Shown here in pieces: positions 1 to 9,066 of a stretch of 33,901 nucleotides of DNA; the stretch's first letter is position 1; the number at the start of each line of letters is the position of its first letter. The position numbers were made by a program, and so were the translations under genes. Under the pieces are notes generated by a model. That model did not search any database. It was not told where the DNA came from and was given only the letters and a program-made list of their open reading frames with translations. Source of the stretch: Stentor coeruleus (Eukaryota; Ciliophora; Heterotrichea; Heterotrichida; Stentoridae); contig MPUH01000809.1 in assembly GCA_001970955.1 (NCBI GenBank), positions 1-33,901 on the forward strand, read 5' to 3'.

Positions 1-470
1 TTTAAGAAGATTTTTTTGGGTTTAAGTTAGGGTTTATATGCAAATTTTATAGAGTTTTAGGATTTTTAAGTAAGGTATGAGTGAATTTTTTTTTAGGGTT
101 ATGGATGTGATATTGTAGGATTTAATTTTGAATATTAAGAAGTTAGCATTTTCATGTAGATTTTGGTTTCTTGTCTATATAAAAAATATAAGTCCTCACA
201 TCAATATTCCTGTGTCCTTTACTAAACTTCATATTTTTATTCTTACTATTACTAAACATATCTCCATAAATTTCAGGCCCTAGCATACTATTTTTTACAC
301 AAAAATCCACAACTGCCTTAAAAATCTTAATTTTATATAAAAACCTGATAAAAACATCCTTTTCTATTCAATCCTTACTTTCAAGAAATCTTCTTGTATC
401 AACACTACTCTAACTATAAAAAAAAAAGCTTTCATATATTATCATAAAGGCAAAAAATCTCATATAAAAT
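1..470. other. Intergenic flank upstream of BUD31
   Basis: No gene is seen here. Bases 1 to about 165 are G/T/A-rich with very few C. From about 170 to 470 the + strand becomes C/T/A-rich with very few G. Elsewhere in the window this switch separates the flank of one transcription unit from the 5' flank of the next + strand gene. The first 165 bases are therefore probably either the 3' flank of a + gene or the 5' flank of a - gene lying just outside the window. No telomeric repeat is visible at the edge. Confidence 0.6.
463..470 (+). promoter_or_regulatory. TATA-like element abutting the BUD31 start codon
   Basis: TATAAAAT lies directly against the ATG at 471. It is one of about eleven similar elements found 0-20 nt upstream of start codons in this window. 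Whether it acts as a core promoter, an initiator or only as AT-rich start context cannot be told from sequence. Confidence 0.35.
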
Positions 471-914
471 ATGCCAAAAATCAGAACCTTGCGAACAAGA
501 AAACCCCCAGAAGGTTGGGACTTAATTGAACCAGCCTTAGAAGAGTTCACAAAACAAATGCGAGAAATCGAAGTGGCCCCATCAGAATCCCGAAGAAAAG
601 TTGAAATGCTCAGACCAATTCACCAATTAAACCATCAAAGGTCAAAATACATCTACAACTTATTTTACAAAAAACATGAAATTTCAAGGGAACTTTACGA
701 GTATTGTTTACAAGAAAAATATGTAGATGCCGTATTGATAGCTAAATGGAAAAAACCAGGTTTCGAAAAACTATGTTGCCTTATGTGTATACAAAAAACA
801 AATCAAAACTTTTCAACTTCATGTATTTGCCGGGTACCAAAAGACAAACTTGATGAAAATCGGCTTTTTGAATGTCGTCATTGTGGTTGTCGAGGATGCT
901 CATCAGGGGATTAA
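471..914 (+). CDS. BUD31: BUD31/G10 spliceosomal protein
   Basis: The 147-residue protein matches the BUD31 (G10) family over its whole length, close to the 144 residues of the human protein. It opens [20 protein letters not shown], the hallmark N-terminus. The centre holds the conserved run around '[15 protein letters not shown]', and the C-terminus carries the Cys-rich zinc-binding part ([20 protein letters not shown], residues about 102-143). BUD31 is a nuclear component of the activated spliceosome (NineTeen-related/Bact complex) and acts in pre-mRNA splicing. That is relevant here because the cell must excise 15-nt introns. The single exon ends in TAA. The ATG is the first in frame and follows a TATA-like element. 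The MYCBP-like gene starts only 49 nt downstream on the same strand. Confidence 0.95.
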   Translation: MPKIRTLRTRKPPEGWDLIEPALEEFTKQMREIEVAPSESRRKVEMLRPIHQLNHQRSKYIYNLFYKKHEISRELYEYCLQEKYVDAVLIAKWKKPGFEKLCCLMCIQKTNQNFSTSCICRVPKDKLDENRLFECRHCGCRGCSSGD

Positions 915-963
915 TTAGACTATAAAATTATGGGAAAATTATCATTTCATATTATTTATAATT

Positions 964-1629
964 ATGGAAGCTAGTAATACAAGTGCTCCACTACCTTCTT
1001 TGAAAAAACAACAGAAACTTAAAGAGTTCAGAGAATATCTAGCAGATAAAGGTGTTGTTTTATCTTTAGTAAAATGTAAAGACTAATTAGTGTTGATTTC
1101 ATTAAGAAACTCAGATACTTTTCCAGAAAACCCTTCTGAATTCATTCAGGATTATTTTGGAAGGTATAAAGATCCGCTTTGGGATGAAGTGGAAAGGATG
1201 AAAAATGATATACAAAGTCTTAAAATCAGTATTGAAAATAAAACTAAAGAAATCGCGTTTTTGCATCAGGAAATTAGTAAATCTAAAAGAATCGCCCATA
1301 TAAAAGAGACGTTTATTATGATGGGACCAGATAATAATGGGATTGTTTCAACAAAAATTCTTGTTCAAAAACTTAGCGGGCAGCCAAGATTTGAAGTAGA
1401 CCTCAAGCTTAATATAAACAATTTCATCAATTTTGTCCTTGAACATTTAATAACTGCTGAAAGTGAGGAAGAAAAGAATAATTGGTGGTCTTCTTGTTAT
1501 TTAGCATTTAGGGAAATATGTATTACTGGAGAAGATGGTAAACCTAAACCCCCACCTTTTGCTGGTAGACTTGAAGACCCGAATTATCAGAGGATTTTAG
1601 AAAAAATCAGATCATTTGTCCCGAGATAA
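964..1629 (+). CDS. MYCBP (AMY-1)-like protein, probable central-apparatus component
   Basis: The model joins 964..1075 and 1091..1629 across a 15-nt intron (GTAAAGACTAATTAG), giving 216 residues. Residues about 18-60 (KLKEFREYLADKGVVLSLVK, then PENPSEFIQDYFG) match the c-Myc-binding protein fold, followed by a coiled coil at about 67-105. The splice junction falls inside the conserved helix, and only the spliced form restores it. The algal MYCBP homologue (FAP174) is an axonemal central-pair protein that binds an AKAP through an RIIa-like domain, so a ciliary role is likely. The family is about 100 residues long. Here an extra C-terminal half of about 110 residues follows, with a segment 'DNNGIVSTKIL' resembling a degenerate EF-hand loop. 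I cannot assign that extension. Without the intron the reading frame would stop at TAA inside it (1085-1087). Confidence 0.8.
1076..1090 (+). other. 15-nt intron in the MYCBP-like gene
   Basis: GTAAAGACTAATTAG. Removing it joins AAAT to TGTTGATT and keeps the frame, while the unspliced frame hits TAA. It fits the window consensus GTA-N5-TA-N3-AG with A at position 10. Confidence 0.92.
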
Positions 1630-2892
1630 GTAAAATAAGAATTTTTAAATGGGTTTTTGGGTTATATGATTATAATATTTTATGTTATAAGTTTAGAAAA
1701 GATGTGTATTTTAGAAGATGATGATGAAAATAGGAAGATATGATTATTTTTTTCCTAATGTTTTAGGATAATAAAAGGTTTTGGGGTTTATGGATGATAG
1801 GTTTAGGAAGATGTGGAAAAATGAAGAAGATTGTGGGATGATTGAAATTTGTATTTGGAAATTGTATGATAATATTGGGGAGGTTTATAAAATGGTAATT
1901 AGTGTTGGGAGGTTAAATGCTTTTTTTTTTGAGTTTTCTTTATGGAGCTATGAGTTTTTTTTGGAAAATAAAATGATGTATATGGGAGATATTTTGTTGA
2001 AATATACTTTTAAGAGCTTTTATTATGAGTTATATTTAGATATATAGATAAAATAAAGCTTATATAAGCTTTAAGTATTTAGAAAAATAATATAGTATTA
2101 TTAAGATTAAAAATGCATAATCTATAAATATTTTGTGAAAATGTGTTTATATGCAAATAATCACAGATAATTTAAAGTATTTTTAGTCCATAAATATCTA
2201 ATTGAATGATTTTCCCTTTAGAATTACCTTAAATACAATTTAATATTAAAAAGTGTTTATTTTTCTAGAAAGTAATATTAATAGTTTTTGCTTTTTATAA
2301 TCATTTATATTACTATAAGATAAATTTCCTATAAGCATATTTTTATAATAAAGTTTTAAAGTTTAGTACTTAATTTATTACGCTTAAAAGTGAAAAGTGA
2401 TGATTTTTTTTGACTAAAACATTTTGCTTTTATACTAAAATCAATAATGAATTTATAAGAAATTGCTAATAATAACATACAAACATAAATTCAGCATGAT
2501 TAGAAGATTAGTTATAATAAAAAAAATCCTTTCAACTATTATAAATTCTATATTTATTGTGGATTGAGAAATATTTTTACTATTGAAAAAAAAAGTTAAA
2601 AGTAAAATATGCATAATTAGCAAATCAAAAAAAAAACCTTAAAGGACTTACTTTTTAATAAAATATCATTTGATTTTATACATGATATAATTTTTGCTAT
2701 GGGCCTAATTTCAAGATATAAAAGTTTATAGTTTTATACAATACTAATTAAAAAAACATCAAAGAATAAAAACAGATTATTAATATTAAATCATCAGAAA
2801 ATATGCAAAATATCTTATATAACAAGAATAACTAATAAGAAAACATATTATAGTTAAAGGAATTTTATAAAACTCGAATATTTACACCTTTT

Positions 2893-3347
2893 CTAATACA
2901 CAAACTTCAAACTTGATGAAATTACGATTTGATTCTCTATTGATTTATCTTTTCTCGAACTAAATTGCATCCTTATATATTTTCTTTTGAATTCTTGCAA
3001 AATGAATTTAACCTTATTTTTTTTGATATACATTTTTTCTCGAAAGGTTATACCATCTGACCCAACATGAAGCTACCATATATGGCATTTACCTGAAATA
3101 TTATCAAAAGCATACATAAACATCAGGATATATCAAAACTATGAAATCTATCATTTTACTTACAAAACATAAATACCTTTAATTTGATAATAATTCTACT
3201 CCTAGTCTTGCCCAACTCGAAACCCTGAAGTTTTTTCATCAACACAATACGAGATCCAAGAAAATCATAAAAAATCCTTCCGAAAAGCCATTTTCTATGT
3301 TTTATCCAAACAAAGCAATAATATAATTTATAATAGTATTGTTGAAA
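2893..3347 (-). pseudogene. Possible decayed coding sequence
   Basis: Two minus-strand open stretches look more protein-like than the surrounding AT-rich DNA. One, 3347 down to 3156, contains WIKHRKWLFGRIFYDFLGSR followed by a Lys/Arg/Ile-rich run. The other, 3072 down to 2893, contains HVGSDGITFREKMYIKKNK and KFILQEFKRKYIRMQFSSRK. They lie in different frames with stops between them. The only 16-nt GT..AG candidate between them (3148-3163) does not restore a frame. Neither stretch has a convincing start. I do not recognise a family. A decayed gene is my best reading; chance open frames are the alternative. Confidence 0.25.
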
Positions 3348-3414
3348 TTATTGGCAAGGGTTGATTTTATCAAAAAATATTTTTATTTATCAAATTAATT
3401 ACTGAATGAAATGA

Positions 3415-3427
3415 CCAGTTATAAATA
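3415..3427 (+). promoter_or_regulatory. CCAGTTATAAATA element upstream of the C2H2 gene
   Basis: The 13-mer CCAGTTATAAATA ends 8 nt before the ATG at 3436. The identical 13-mer abuts the SPAG17 start (28472-28484), and a related CAGTTATA lies before the SPATA17-like start (6011). Repetition at independent gene starts suggests a promoter-proximal signal. Confidence 0.45.
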
Positions 3428-3435
3428 GCTAATAA

Positions 3436-3849
3436 ATGGAGGAATTTAATCAAGCAAGCTTATACGATCCGCAAGACGGCAAAAATTCAAAGCAAAAATA
3501 CAAGTGCAAATATTGTTTTAGGGAGCTTTCATCAAGACAAAACTTAAGAGAGCATGTTTATATCCATACCGAAGAAAAGCCATATGCCTGCACAGAACCA
3601 GGCTGTGGGCAGCTTTTTAGACAAGGAAGTCTGCTTTCGATCCATAGAAAAATCCACTCTGAAGTGAAAAAAGGTAGGATAATCTCAAATGGGACTGTAA
3701 AGAAAACAACATACCCAAAGCTTACAGAATTGATAGCATTAAACAATACATTTCAAACAAGTCTTGATGAAACTGACATCACAGAAATCAAAGCGGCTAT
3801 CAAAGAGTCGGACTTCAGCTTCATAAGAAATTATATTAACCAAGCCTAG
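3436..3849 (+). CDS. Two-finger C2H2 zinc-finger protein
   Basis: The 137-residue protein has two adjacent C2H2 zinc fingers. The first is CKYCFRELSSRQNLREHVYIH (C-x2-C-x12-H-x4-H type). The second is CTEPGCGQLFRQGSLLSIH with a following RKIH, C-x4-C type. They are joined by a classical TEEKPYA linker. Together they span residues about 24-75. The linker is typical of fingers that bind DNA in tandem, so a nuclear, sequence-specific DNA-binding role is likely, but two fingers are too few to predict a target. The remaining 60 residues have no recognised domain. The single exon ends in TAG. The start is the first in-frame ATG and follows a TATAAATA element. Confidence 0.8.
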   Translation: MEEFNQASLYDPQDGKNSKQKYKCKYCFRELSSRQNLREHVYIHTEEKPYACTEPGCGQLFRQGSLLSIHRKIHSEVKKGRIISNGTVKKTTYPKLTELIALNNTFQTSLDETDITEIKAAIKESDFSFIRNYINQA

Positions 3850-6026
3850 ACTAGAAAGTTAAGTTATCTTATGAATAAGCATTAATATTACTAAGCTTTG
3901 GATTTTATTCAAACTGATTATTGAGTTAGGGCTTTTTTCTGATCAAGGGTCTTGATTTTAAAGGATTTATGTGTTTTAAAGTGATTTAGCTAAAAAGTCT
4001 CAGAAAGTCGAAATTGTGGACCGGACAGCTTTTTGGATTGCTGCGACTTTTAATAGTCAGTCTTGGGGGATTTGCAGTTTTTCCTTGAAAAGTAGTTTAT
4101 TTCGCCAGTAATTCAGTAAATTTCCCTTTAAAAATTGAGTTCTTTGAAATCTTTTCACAAGCTAAAGAAGGCTTTTCTGTTAAGAAATCTTGAGATAACA
4201 AGCTTGGTGAGGCTTTTTAGGAATTTTTAAAGGCTCAATGAGTTGTATAAACTTGAATGAAGGGTTTAGTATTTTATACTAAGAAAATTTTTTTTCATTA
4301 GGATCGAGGGGAAATATTTGATTTGGAAATTGTTGTCTTGCTTTTTTGATTAACTCTCTGGCAAGCGAAAATCTTTTGTGATAATTTTGCCTTATTACTT
4401 AAGAGTTTCACTAATATTTTTTGAATAATTTGATTTTTCACATGATTATATCTTGTGTTTATATAAAAGAAATTGCCTTAAGGTTTATGATTTCTAAGTT
4501 ATTTTTTAGGTCTCGATTATATGAGGCACTTTTTTCAGATTGGAAAAAATTGTCACATACAAGAAATAACTAATTTTCGGTAGAGGATTTTTCAGTTAAA
4601 ACTTTTTGAACCGGAAAGTGGAAGATGATTATAAATAATATATTTGAGTGAGAATAAAGTATAAATTTATAAGATTTAGAATGAAATCATATTCTAGAAT
4701 ATACTACAAATGGCATAGTTATTATATAATTATTGATTTTTAAATATGTTGAAAAAGTTTATCCGCAGGCATGGCTAAAATATATGGAAATGGGTAGAAA
4801 GGTAGTTTTTAGGATGAGAGTCAGGTTAAAGGCCTAAGTCTTTGAAAATGAGAGAAAATTATAAGGCTTTTTTGAATTTTGTTTGAAAAATATATAAAAT
4901 CTAGAGTTTTGGGGTTAAAAAGATTTTTCGGTAGTAATAAACTCAGTTGATAGGCTTTTTACTCTAATTTGCCTTGTTTTTATTTAGAAAACCAAAAAAA
5001 CTTTAAATTTGACAAAAAAAGTTATAGCATTATTATTAAATCATTCTAATATATTTCATATGGTAATTTTAAACTAATAAAGCATCAGCATACGCAAATA
5101 ACATATAAAAGCTAAAAGGAAATTGTTATTAACCACAACAGGGGGTTATTTAGAAAGTATAAAAAGAGAAATAATTTTAGTTTCATCAAAATAAGAAAAG
5201 TGTATATTGTAAGGTTTTACTAACACAAAACATGATTTTGTTTGAAATAAAATATACAACATGATGTTTATTCTAAAAATATAATCACATAGGACATTTT
5301 TATATAAAATCAATACAATATATTTATAAATAAATAGTATAGGGTGTTCATGTAATATTTTAAGTTGTTTGTCATGAAATTATTCGTTGTTTATAAGTTT
5401 ATTTTTTAAGGTCGAAATGTTTTTAGTAGATTATTAAGTTCTTGTATTAATATTTTAAGTTTTAAGTAAGTTTTAAACATATATTTGTGTATTTTAAAGA
5501 TTTTGTTAGTCTATATAATATTTTTTTTAATAAAAATATTACTAGTTTTCAATACCTTATTCTATAATATTGAAAATAAGATGATATATCTAAATGGGTG
5601 TTTTAAATAAAAAAAAAATGCCCTTGTAGATAAAATTTAGACTGTTTATAATAAGCTTAATTTATAATATGGTATTAATATTAGGATTACAATTACATAT
5701 GATGAGTATCTTTGAAATTACTAACTAAAATGATGAGAATATTTTTTAAATATTATATGTTTTTAAAGATTTTGTAGTGATTCGATTTTTTTATGTTTAA
5801 AATAGACTTTTTTTAATTTAAGTACGCAAAATTTTTATAAGTAAATGCACAAGGCAGCTTTTATGAGTATAAAATTTTTCAGTTTAAAGATTTTCTTTAT
5901 TTATCTTTATAATCATAGTTACTCATATATAAACCAAAATATTTATATAGATTTCTCTAATTTTAAAGTATAAATAAATCTATAAGATTTAGTTACTCGA
6001 CTAAGTTAAACAGTTATACAATAATA
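3850..6026. other. 2.2-kb intergenic region
   Basis: No intact gene is seen on either strand. Bases 3900 to about 4660 are less AT-rich than the rest. On the minus strand they hold fragmentary open frames, for example 4216 down to 3989 interrupted by one TAA at 4097-4099, which may be gene remnants. Bases 4700-4960 are C-poor on the + strand. From about 4980 to 6000 the DNA is AT-rich with homopolymer runs and no recognisable RNA gene, repeat array or motif. Confidence 0.5.
6011..6026 (+). promoter_or_regulatory. CAGTTATA element at the SPATA17-like start
   Basis: CAGTTATACAATAATA immediately precedes the ATG at 6027. It shares CAGTTATA with the elements before the C2H2 and SPAG17 genes. Confidence 0.35.
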
Positions 6027-6614
6027 ATGGAATACTTTGACGAGTTCTATGTACAGCGGAAAGCAAGAATAATGTCAGAGTTTTATGAGCTTATCAACGA
6101 AACAGAAAAATATCGATTTAAAGATCTTAAAGCGGCTGTAAAAATTGAAGCATTATGGCGGATGTACAAACAAAGAAAATTCTACCTACATCAACAATGG
6201 GCTGTAAGCGTAATAAAAAGGGTTTATCGTGGTTATCGAACCAGGAAGAATTTTTGGAAGTTGACAAACATGGCTCTTTCTCATCAGCGAAAGGAATTCT
6301 TTTCATCCGCTGCAGTTTCAATCCAAAGAATATATCGAGGGTATTATTCACGAAAGTATCTTCATGATTTTTATGCAAGAAAGAAATATTTGAAATATAT
6401 TGAAGGGAAAAATCAACGCCGTTTAGAAAAGATGAGCAAATATCAGCAGCAGGTTTTTTCTGAAGAACAAAAACGTCAAGAGGATTATGCGAGGATGGAA
6501 TTTTATAAACTTTCAACAAATCTACATCATTTGAGCTCTACAAAAGCTGTGCCAGGGGTTTATAAAGGTTTAGAAGAAGTTTCAGACTTTGGCAAGCATA
6601 GTCTAAAAAATTAA
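6027..6614 (+). CDS. SPATA17-like IQ-motif protein
   Basis: The 195-residue protein has three IQ motifs at about 36-55 (AAVKIEALWRMYKQRKFYL), 59-78 (AVSVIKRVYRGYRTRKNFW) and 95-114 (AAVSIQRIYRGYYSRKYL). A charged helix follows, and then the short signature LSSTKAVPGVY at 169-179. The order and spacing match SPATA17, whose animal form has three IQ motifs followed by a 'LLSTKQIPGIY'-type segment. SPATA17 binds calmodulin and belongs to the axonemal central apparatus, where it has been linked with SPAG17; a SPAG17 gene is also in this window. The protein ends soon after the signature, so it is roughly half the length of mammalian SPATA17. A minus-strand open frame across the same bases is a shadow. 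Confidence 0.8.
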   Translation: MEYFDEFYVQRKARIMSEFYELINETEKYRFKDLKAAVKIEALWRMYKQRKFYLHQQWAVSVIKRVYRGYRTRKNFWKLTNMALSHQRKEFFSSAAVSIQRIYRGYYSRKYLHDFYARKKYLKYIEGKNQRRLEKMSKYQQQVFSEEQKRQEDYARMEFYKLSTNLHHLSSTKAVPGVYKGLEEVSDFGKHSLKN

Positions 6615-7864
6615 CATAAATAATATTTAGGATGATGAAAGATAGGGTGTTAAAAAGTATAAAAAGTGAAATAGATAAGAGGATGTTGAAGGTATAAAAG
6701 GGTAAAGATTATAGTTTTGGATTTTGATAATAAAATTTGTAAAGAAATGAATTAGAAAAAGATTTTGTTTAAAATTTTTGGTATGAGAGTTTTTAAGGAA
6801 AAGATAGGGTATTTTGTGTTAGTAGAATAGTTTATGAAAGGCGGATTTGGGTTGAAGAATTTAGAATTATTTTTGATATTGAGTTTGATGGGATGCTGAA
6901 CTATGAGTTTGATAAAATGAATAATAGTAGATTATGAAAGTAAATTTTATTTTTTATAGTATATAAAGAAAAGTTTAAATATAAATTGATGAGTTTCAGG
7001 GTGTGATATAAAGTAGAGATCCTTAAAATTTGATATACTGTTTGAATCTACCTTTAATATACTAAACAATCATTCATACTCATTCTAATTTATTAAAAAA
7101 CACAAAAATCAATAAAATTTACTTACTTAGATATACCAATAAGCAGCTTTTCCCCCAAAAAAGCCTATCATAAAATTTCCATTATTTTTGCATCCTACTT
7201 TAAATATAACATAAAATATCAAGATTAAAATTAATATTATTCAACACAAATCCTAACCTATAAATAAGCTAATAATCCTTCCTAAATCATATCAAAATCT
7301 TCATATACAATAATTTCTCACATAAATTAAAAAATACTCACTGCAAGTCCCTAAACCAAACTCATATCATCACATTAAATCTACCTTTAAAAAAAAATTC
7401 AAGCCAAAAATGGTATCTCAAACAATACTTTACGCATAATCATTTTTTAATACCCAAACAAATCTTTTCTTAACAAAACTTCAGTTTCCCAAAAAAACTC
7501 TCCCTTTCCTCACAATCCCTACCTCCAAAAAAATAAAATCCCAAACATAAACTTCAAAACAAGCATTCCAAAACAACCTTTCTTCATCTAAACATCAAAA
7601 CCAAAAAATCCATATTTTCCCCAATACTTGACCAAAAAAAAAATTCTACGAAACTTTGCCGCAGTGTATAAAAATCATCTTAAAAATTAAAGCCATTAAA
7701 AATCTACCTTCAACTAATCCAAAACCCTATACCCCAACCCTTTCTCCAGCTTAAAAGCTTTAAAAACCCTACTTCCAAGTCCATAAAACTCTAAAAATCC
7801 TTTTATTACCTAACCTTAAAATACAGTTATAACAATTTTTACAGCTTTTTACCTATAATAAAAT
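6615..7864. other. Intergenic region with a sharp strand-composition switch
   Basis: No gene is seen. Bases 6615 to about 7020 are G-rich and nearly C-free on the + strand (3' flank of the SPATA17-like gene). From about 7030 to 7864 the + strand is C-rich and nearly G-free (5' flank of the next gene). A hand count of 7561-7620 gives one G and 17 C. CAGTTATAA occurs at 7824-7832 and CTATAATA just before the next start. Confidence 0.65.
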
Positions 7865-9034
7865 ATGAAATGCGAAGAATGCTCATCATCAGAAGGCCAA
7901 ATTTTATGTGTTGATTGCGAGCAGGTCTTATGTAAAACCTGTGACGAAAATCTTCACAAAGGTGGCAAAAGAAAAACTCATTTCAGACCATTAGTCTGTC
8001 ATTTATGTTCAAATCAAGCTATTGCTAATTGCACATTATGTAAACTTGCTCTTTGTCTTAGCTGTAAAAATCCTCATATTTCTCATATAATAACACCCAT
8101 AGCTCAAACTAAGAAAATCGGGGTTTTTTGGGACTTGTTATCATGTAAACCCTCAAAACCTGAAGAAATCCCCGTCCTTCTTAACGAAATCAAAGATAAA
8201 ATCGGCCTTCCACTTTTTGTCAAAGCATATGGCGACCCTTGGGGCAAATTAAAAGACACTTTTTCTCAATATTCTATAGTTCATGTCCATAAACCAGGAA
8301 TTAAAGTTTATGAAGCATTAATCCTCGACTTATCTATTTCTTTAAATTTAGGTCTTACTCATGTACTTGTCATATCTTCTCAGTCTCAAACTTTTATAAA
8401 TCATTTATTACAACTCAAATCAAATATAAACTCTATAGATTTTTTTTTATCTTTACAGATAAACCCAATACAAATACAAGATAGTTTTATTGAAGAGATT
8501 AAAAAACCTATAGTTTTTAATGTTGATATTATTATAAATTACCTTAAAGATGAAGCTTTTAAAGGTAATGTGATTATTGAAATGGAAAATTTTATTGAGG
8601 AAATTGAGATGAAAATGAGGATTTCACATGAAGATGTGAATAAATTGTTGGTTGAAGCAGAGAAAAAAGCTTTGGTTTTTTGTTCTTGTAAGGAATTTGA
8701 TAAGGAAATTGTTAGATTTGTTAGTTTAAAGGTGGATAAATGTAAAATTGACTGTTTGACTTGGACTTTAAGATCGTTGTGTAAAGATGAGATGCTACCA
8801 AGTGAGAAAGCGATTCAAGCACGGATGAGGGAAGCTTTTGATTATAAACCTAGTCCTGAGGAATGGCAAAGTTTTCTTTATCAAGCTAGAGAACACTCAG
8901 AATCAAATGGAAATATGGAATTTAGTCTTTTTTCTAGGTCTTCAAATATACCAAAATTCACTTTTAAACAAATCATAGACCCATCGAACAGTTGTAATAC
9001 CATAGCTCAAACGGGGAATTTTGGGAAGCCTTAG
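7865..9034 (+). CDS. B-box / NYN-domain protein, 5' part of a LOTUS-domain gene
   Basis: The 389-residue frame begins with two B-box-like zinc modules. One spans residues 3-40 (CEEC, CVDC, CKTC, then H) and the other 45-74 (CHLC, CTLC, CLSC, then H). Residues about 84-183 form a MARF1-type NYN (PIN-like) nuclease fold, recognisable by IGVFWD and AYGD. The first acidic residue, D90 in FWD, is kept, but the strand that usually carries a catalytic Asp (S-T/G-D-x-x-F) reads VISSQSQTF, so catalysis may be lost. A first LOTUS-like winged-helix region seems to lie at about 235-345. Proteins with NYN plus LOTUS domains bind or cleave RNA. The frame stops at TAG 9032-9034, and the following frame carries more LOTUS domains without an ATG, so this is most likely the 5' part of one gene running to 10215. 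Confidence 0.75.
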   Translation: MKCEECSSSEGQILCVDCEQVLCKTCDENLHKGGKRKTHFRPLVCHLCSNQAIANCTLCKLALCLSCKNPHISHIITPIAQTKKIGVFWDLLSCKPSKPEEIPVLLNEIKDKIGLPLFVKAYGDPWGKLKDTFSQYSIVHVHKPGIKVYEALILDLSISLNLGLTHVLVISSQSQTFINHLLQLKSNINSIDFFLSLQINPIQIQDSFIEEIKKPIVFNVDIIINYLKDEAFKGNVIIEMENFIEEIEMKMRISHEDVNKLLVEAEKKALVFCSCKEFDKEIVRFVSLKVDKCKIDCLTWTLRSLCKDEMLPSEKAIQARMREAFDYKPSPEEWQSFLYQAREHSESNGNMEFSLFSRSSNIPKFTFKQIIDPSNSCNTIAQTGNFGKP

Positions 9035-9066
9035 ACAATCATTCGAAAAACGGGGACTTTTTAAAC

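Larger units (their letters stand above)
1630..3435. other. Long AT-rich intergenic region
   Basis: Bases 1630 to about 2050 are the C-poor 3' flank of the MYCBP-like gene; the open frame there is low-complexity and not credible. From 2050 to about 2880 the sequence is plain AT-rich with no motif I can name. From 2885 to 3350 the minus strand carries gene-like fragments, described separately. From 3350 to 3435 lies the proximal upstream region of the C2H2 gene. Confidence 0.5.

Noticed and set aside
1..60. Telomere or macronuclear chromosome end at the left edge
   Set aside because: No tandem telomeric repeat is present; the sequence is ordinary C-poor flank.
1781..2047. 88-residue + strand open frame after the MYCBP-like gene
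   Set aside because: It lies in the C-poor 3' flank, is built of Phe/Met/Gly/Trp codons forced by a G/T-rich composition, and has no domain or start context.
3148..3163. 16-nt minus-strand GTAAGTAAAATGATAG as an intron joining the two minus-strand fragments
   Set aside because: The spliced frame meets stops soon afterwards, and the internal TA is not at the consensus position.
6127..6519. 130-residue minus-strand open frame
   Set aside because: It is antisense to the SPATA17-like gene, whose three IQ motifs are clear.
8991..9005. 15-nt GT..AG string GTTGTAATACCATAG as an intron joining the two LOTUS-gene frames
   Set aside because: It lacks GTA and the T9-A10 rule, and removing 15 nt leaves the frame unchanged, so the stop at 9032 remains.
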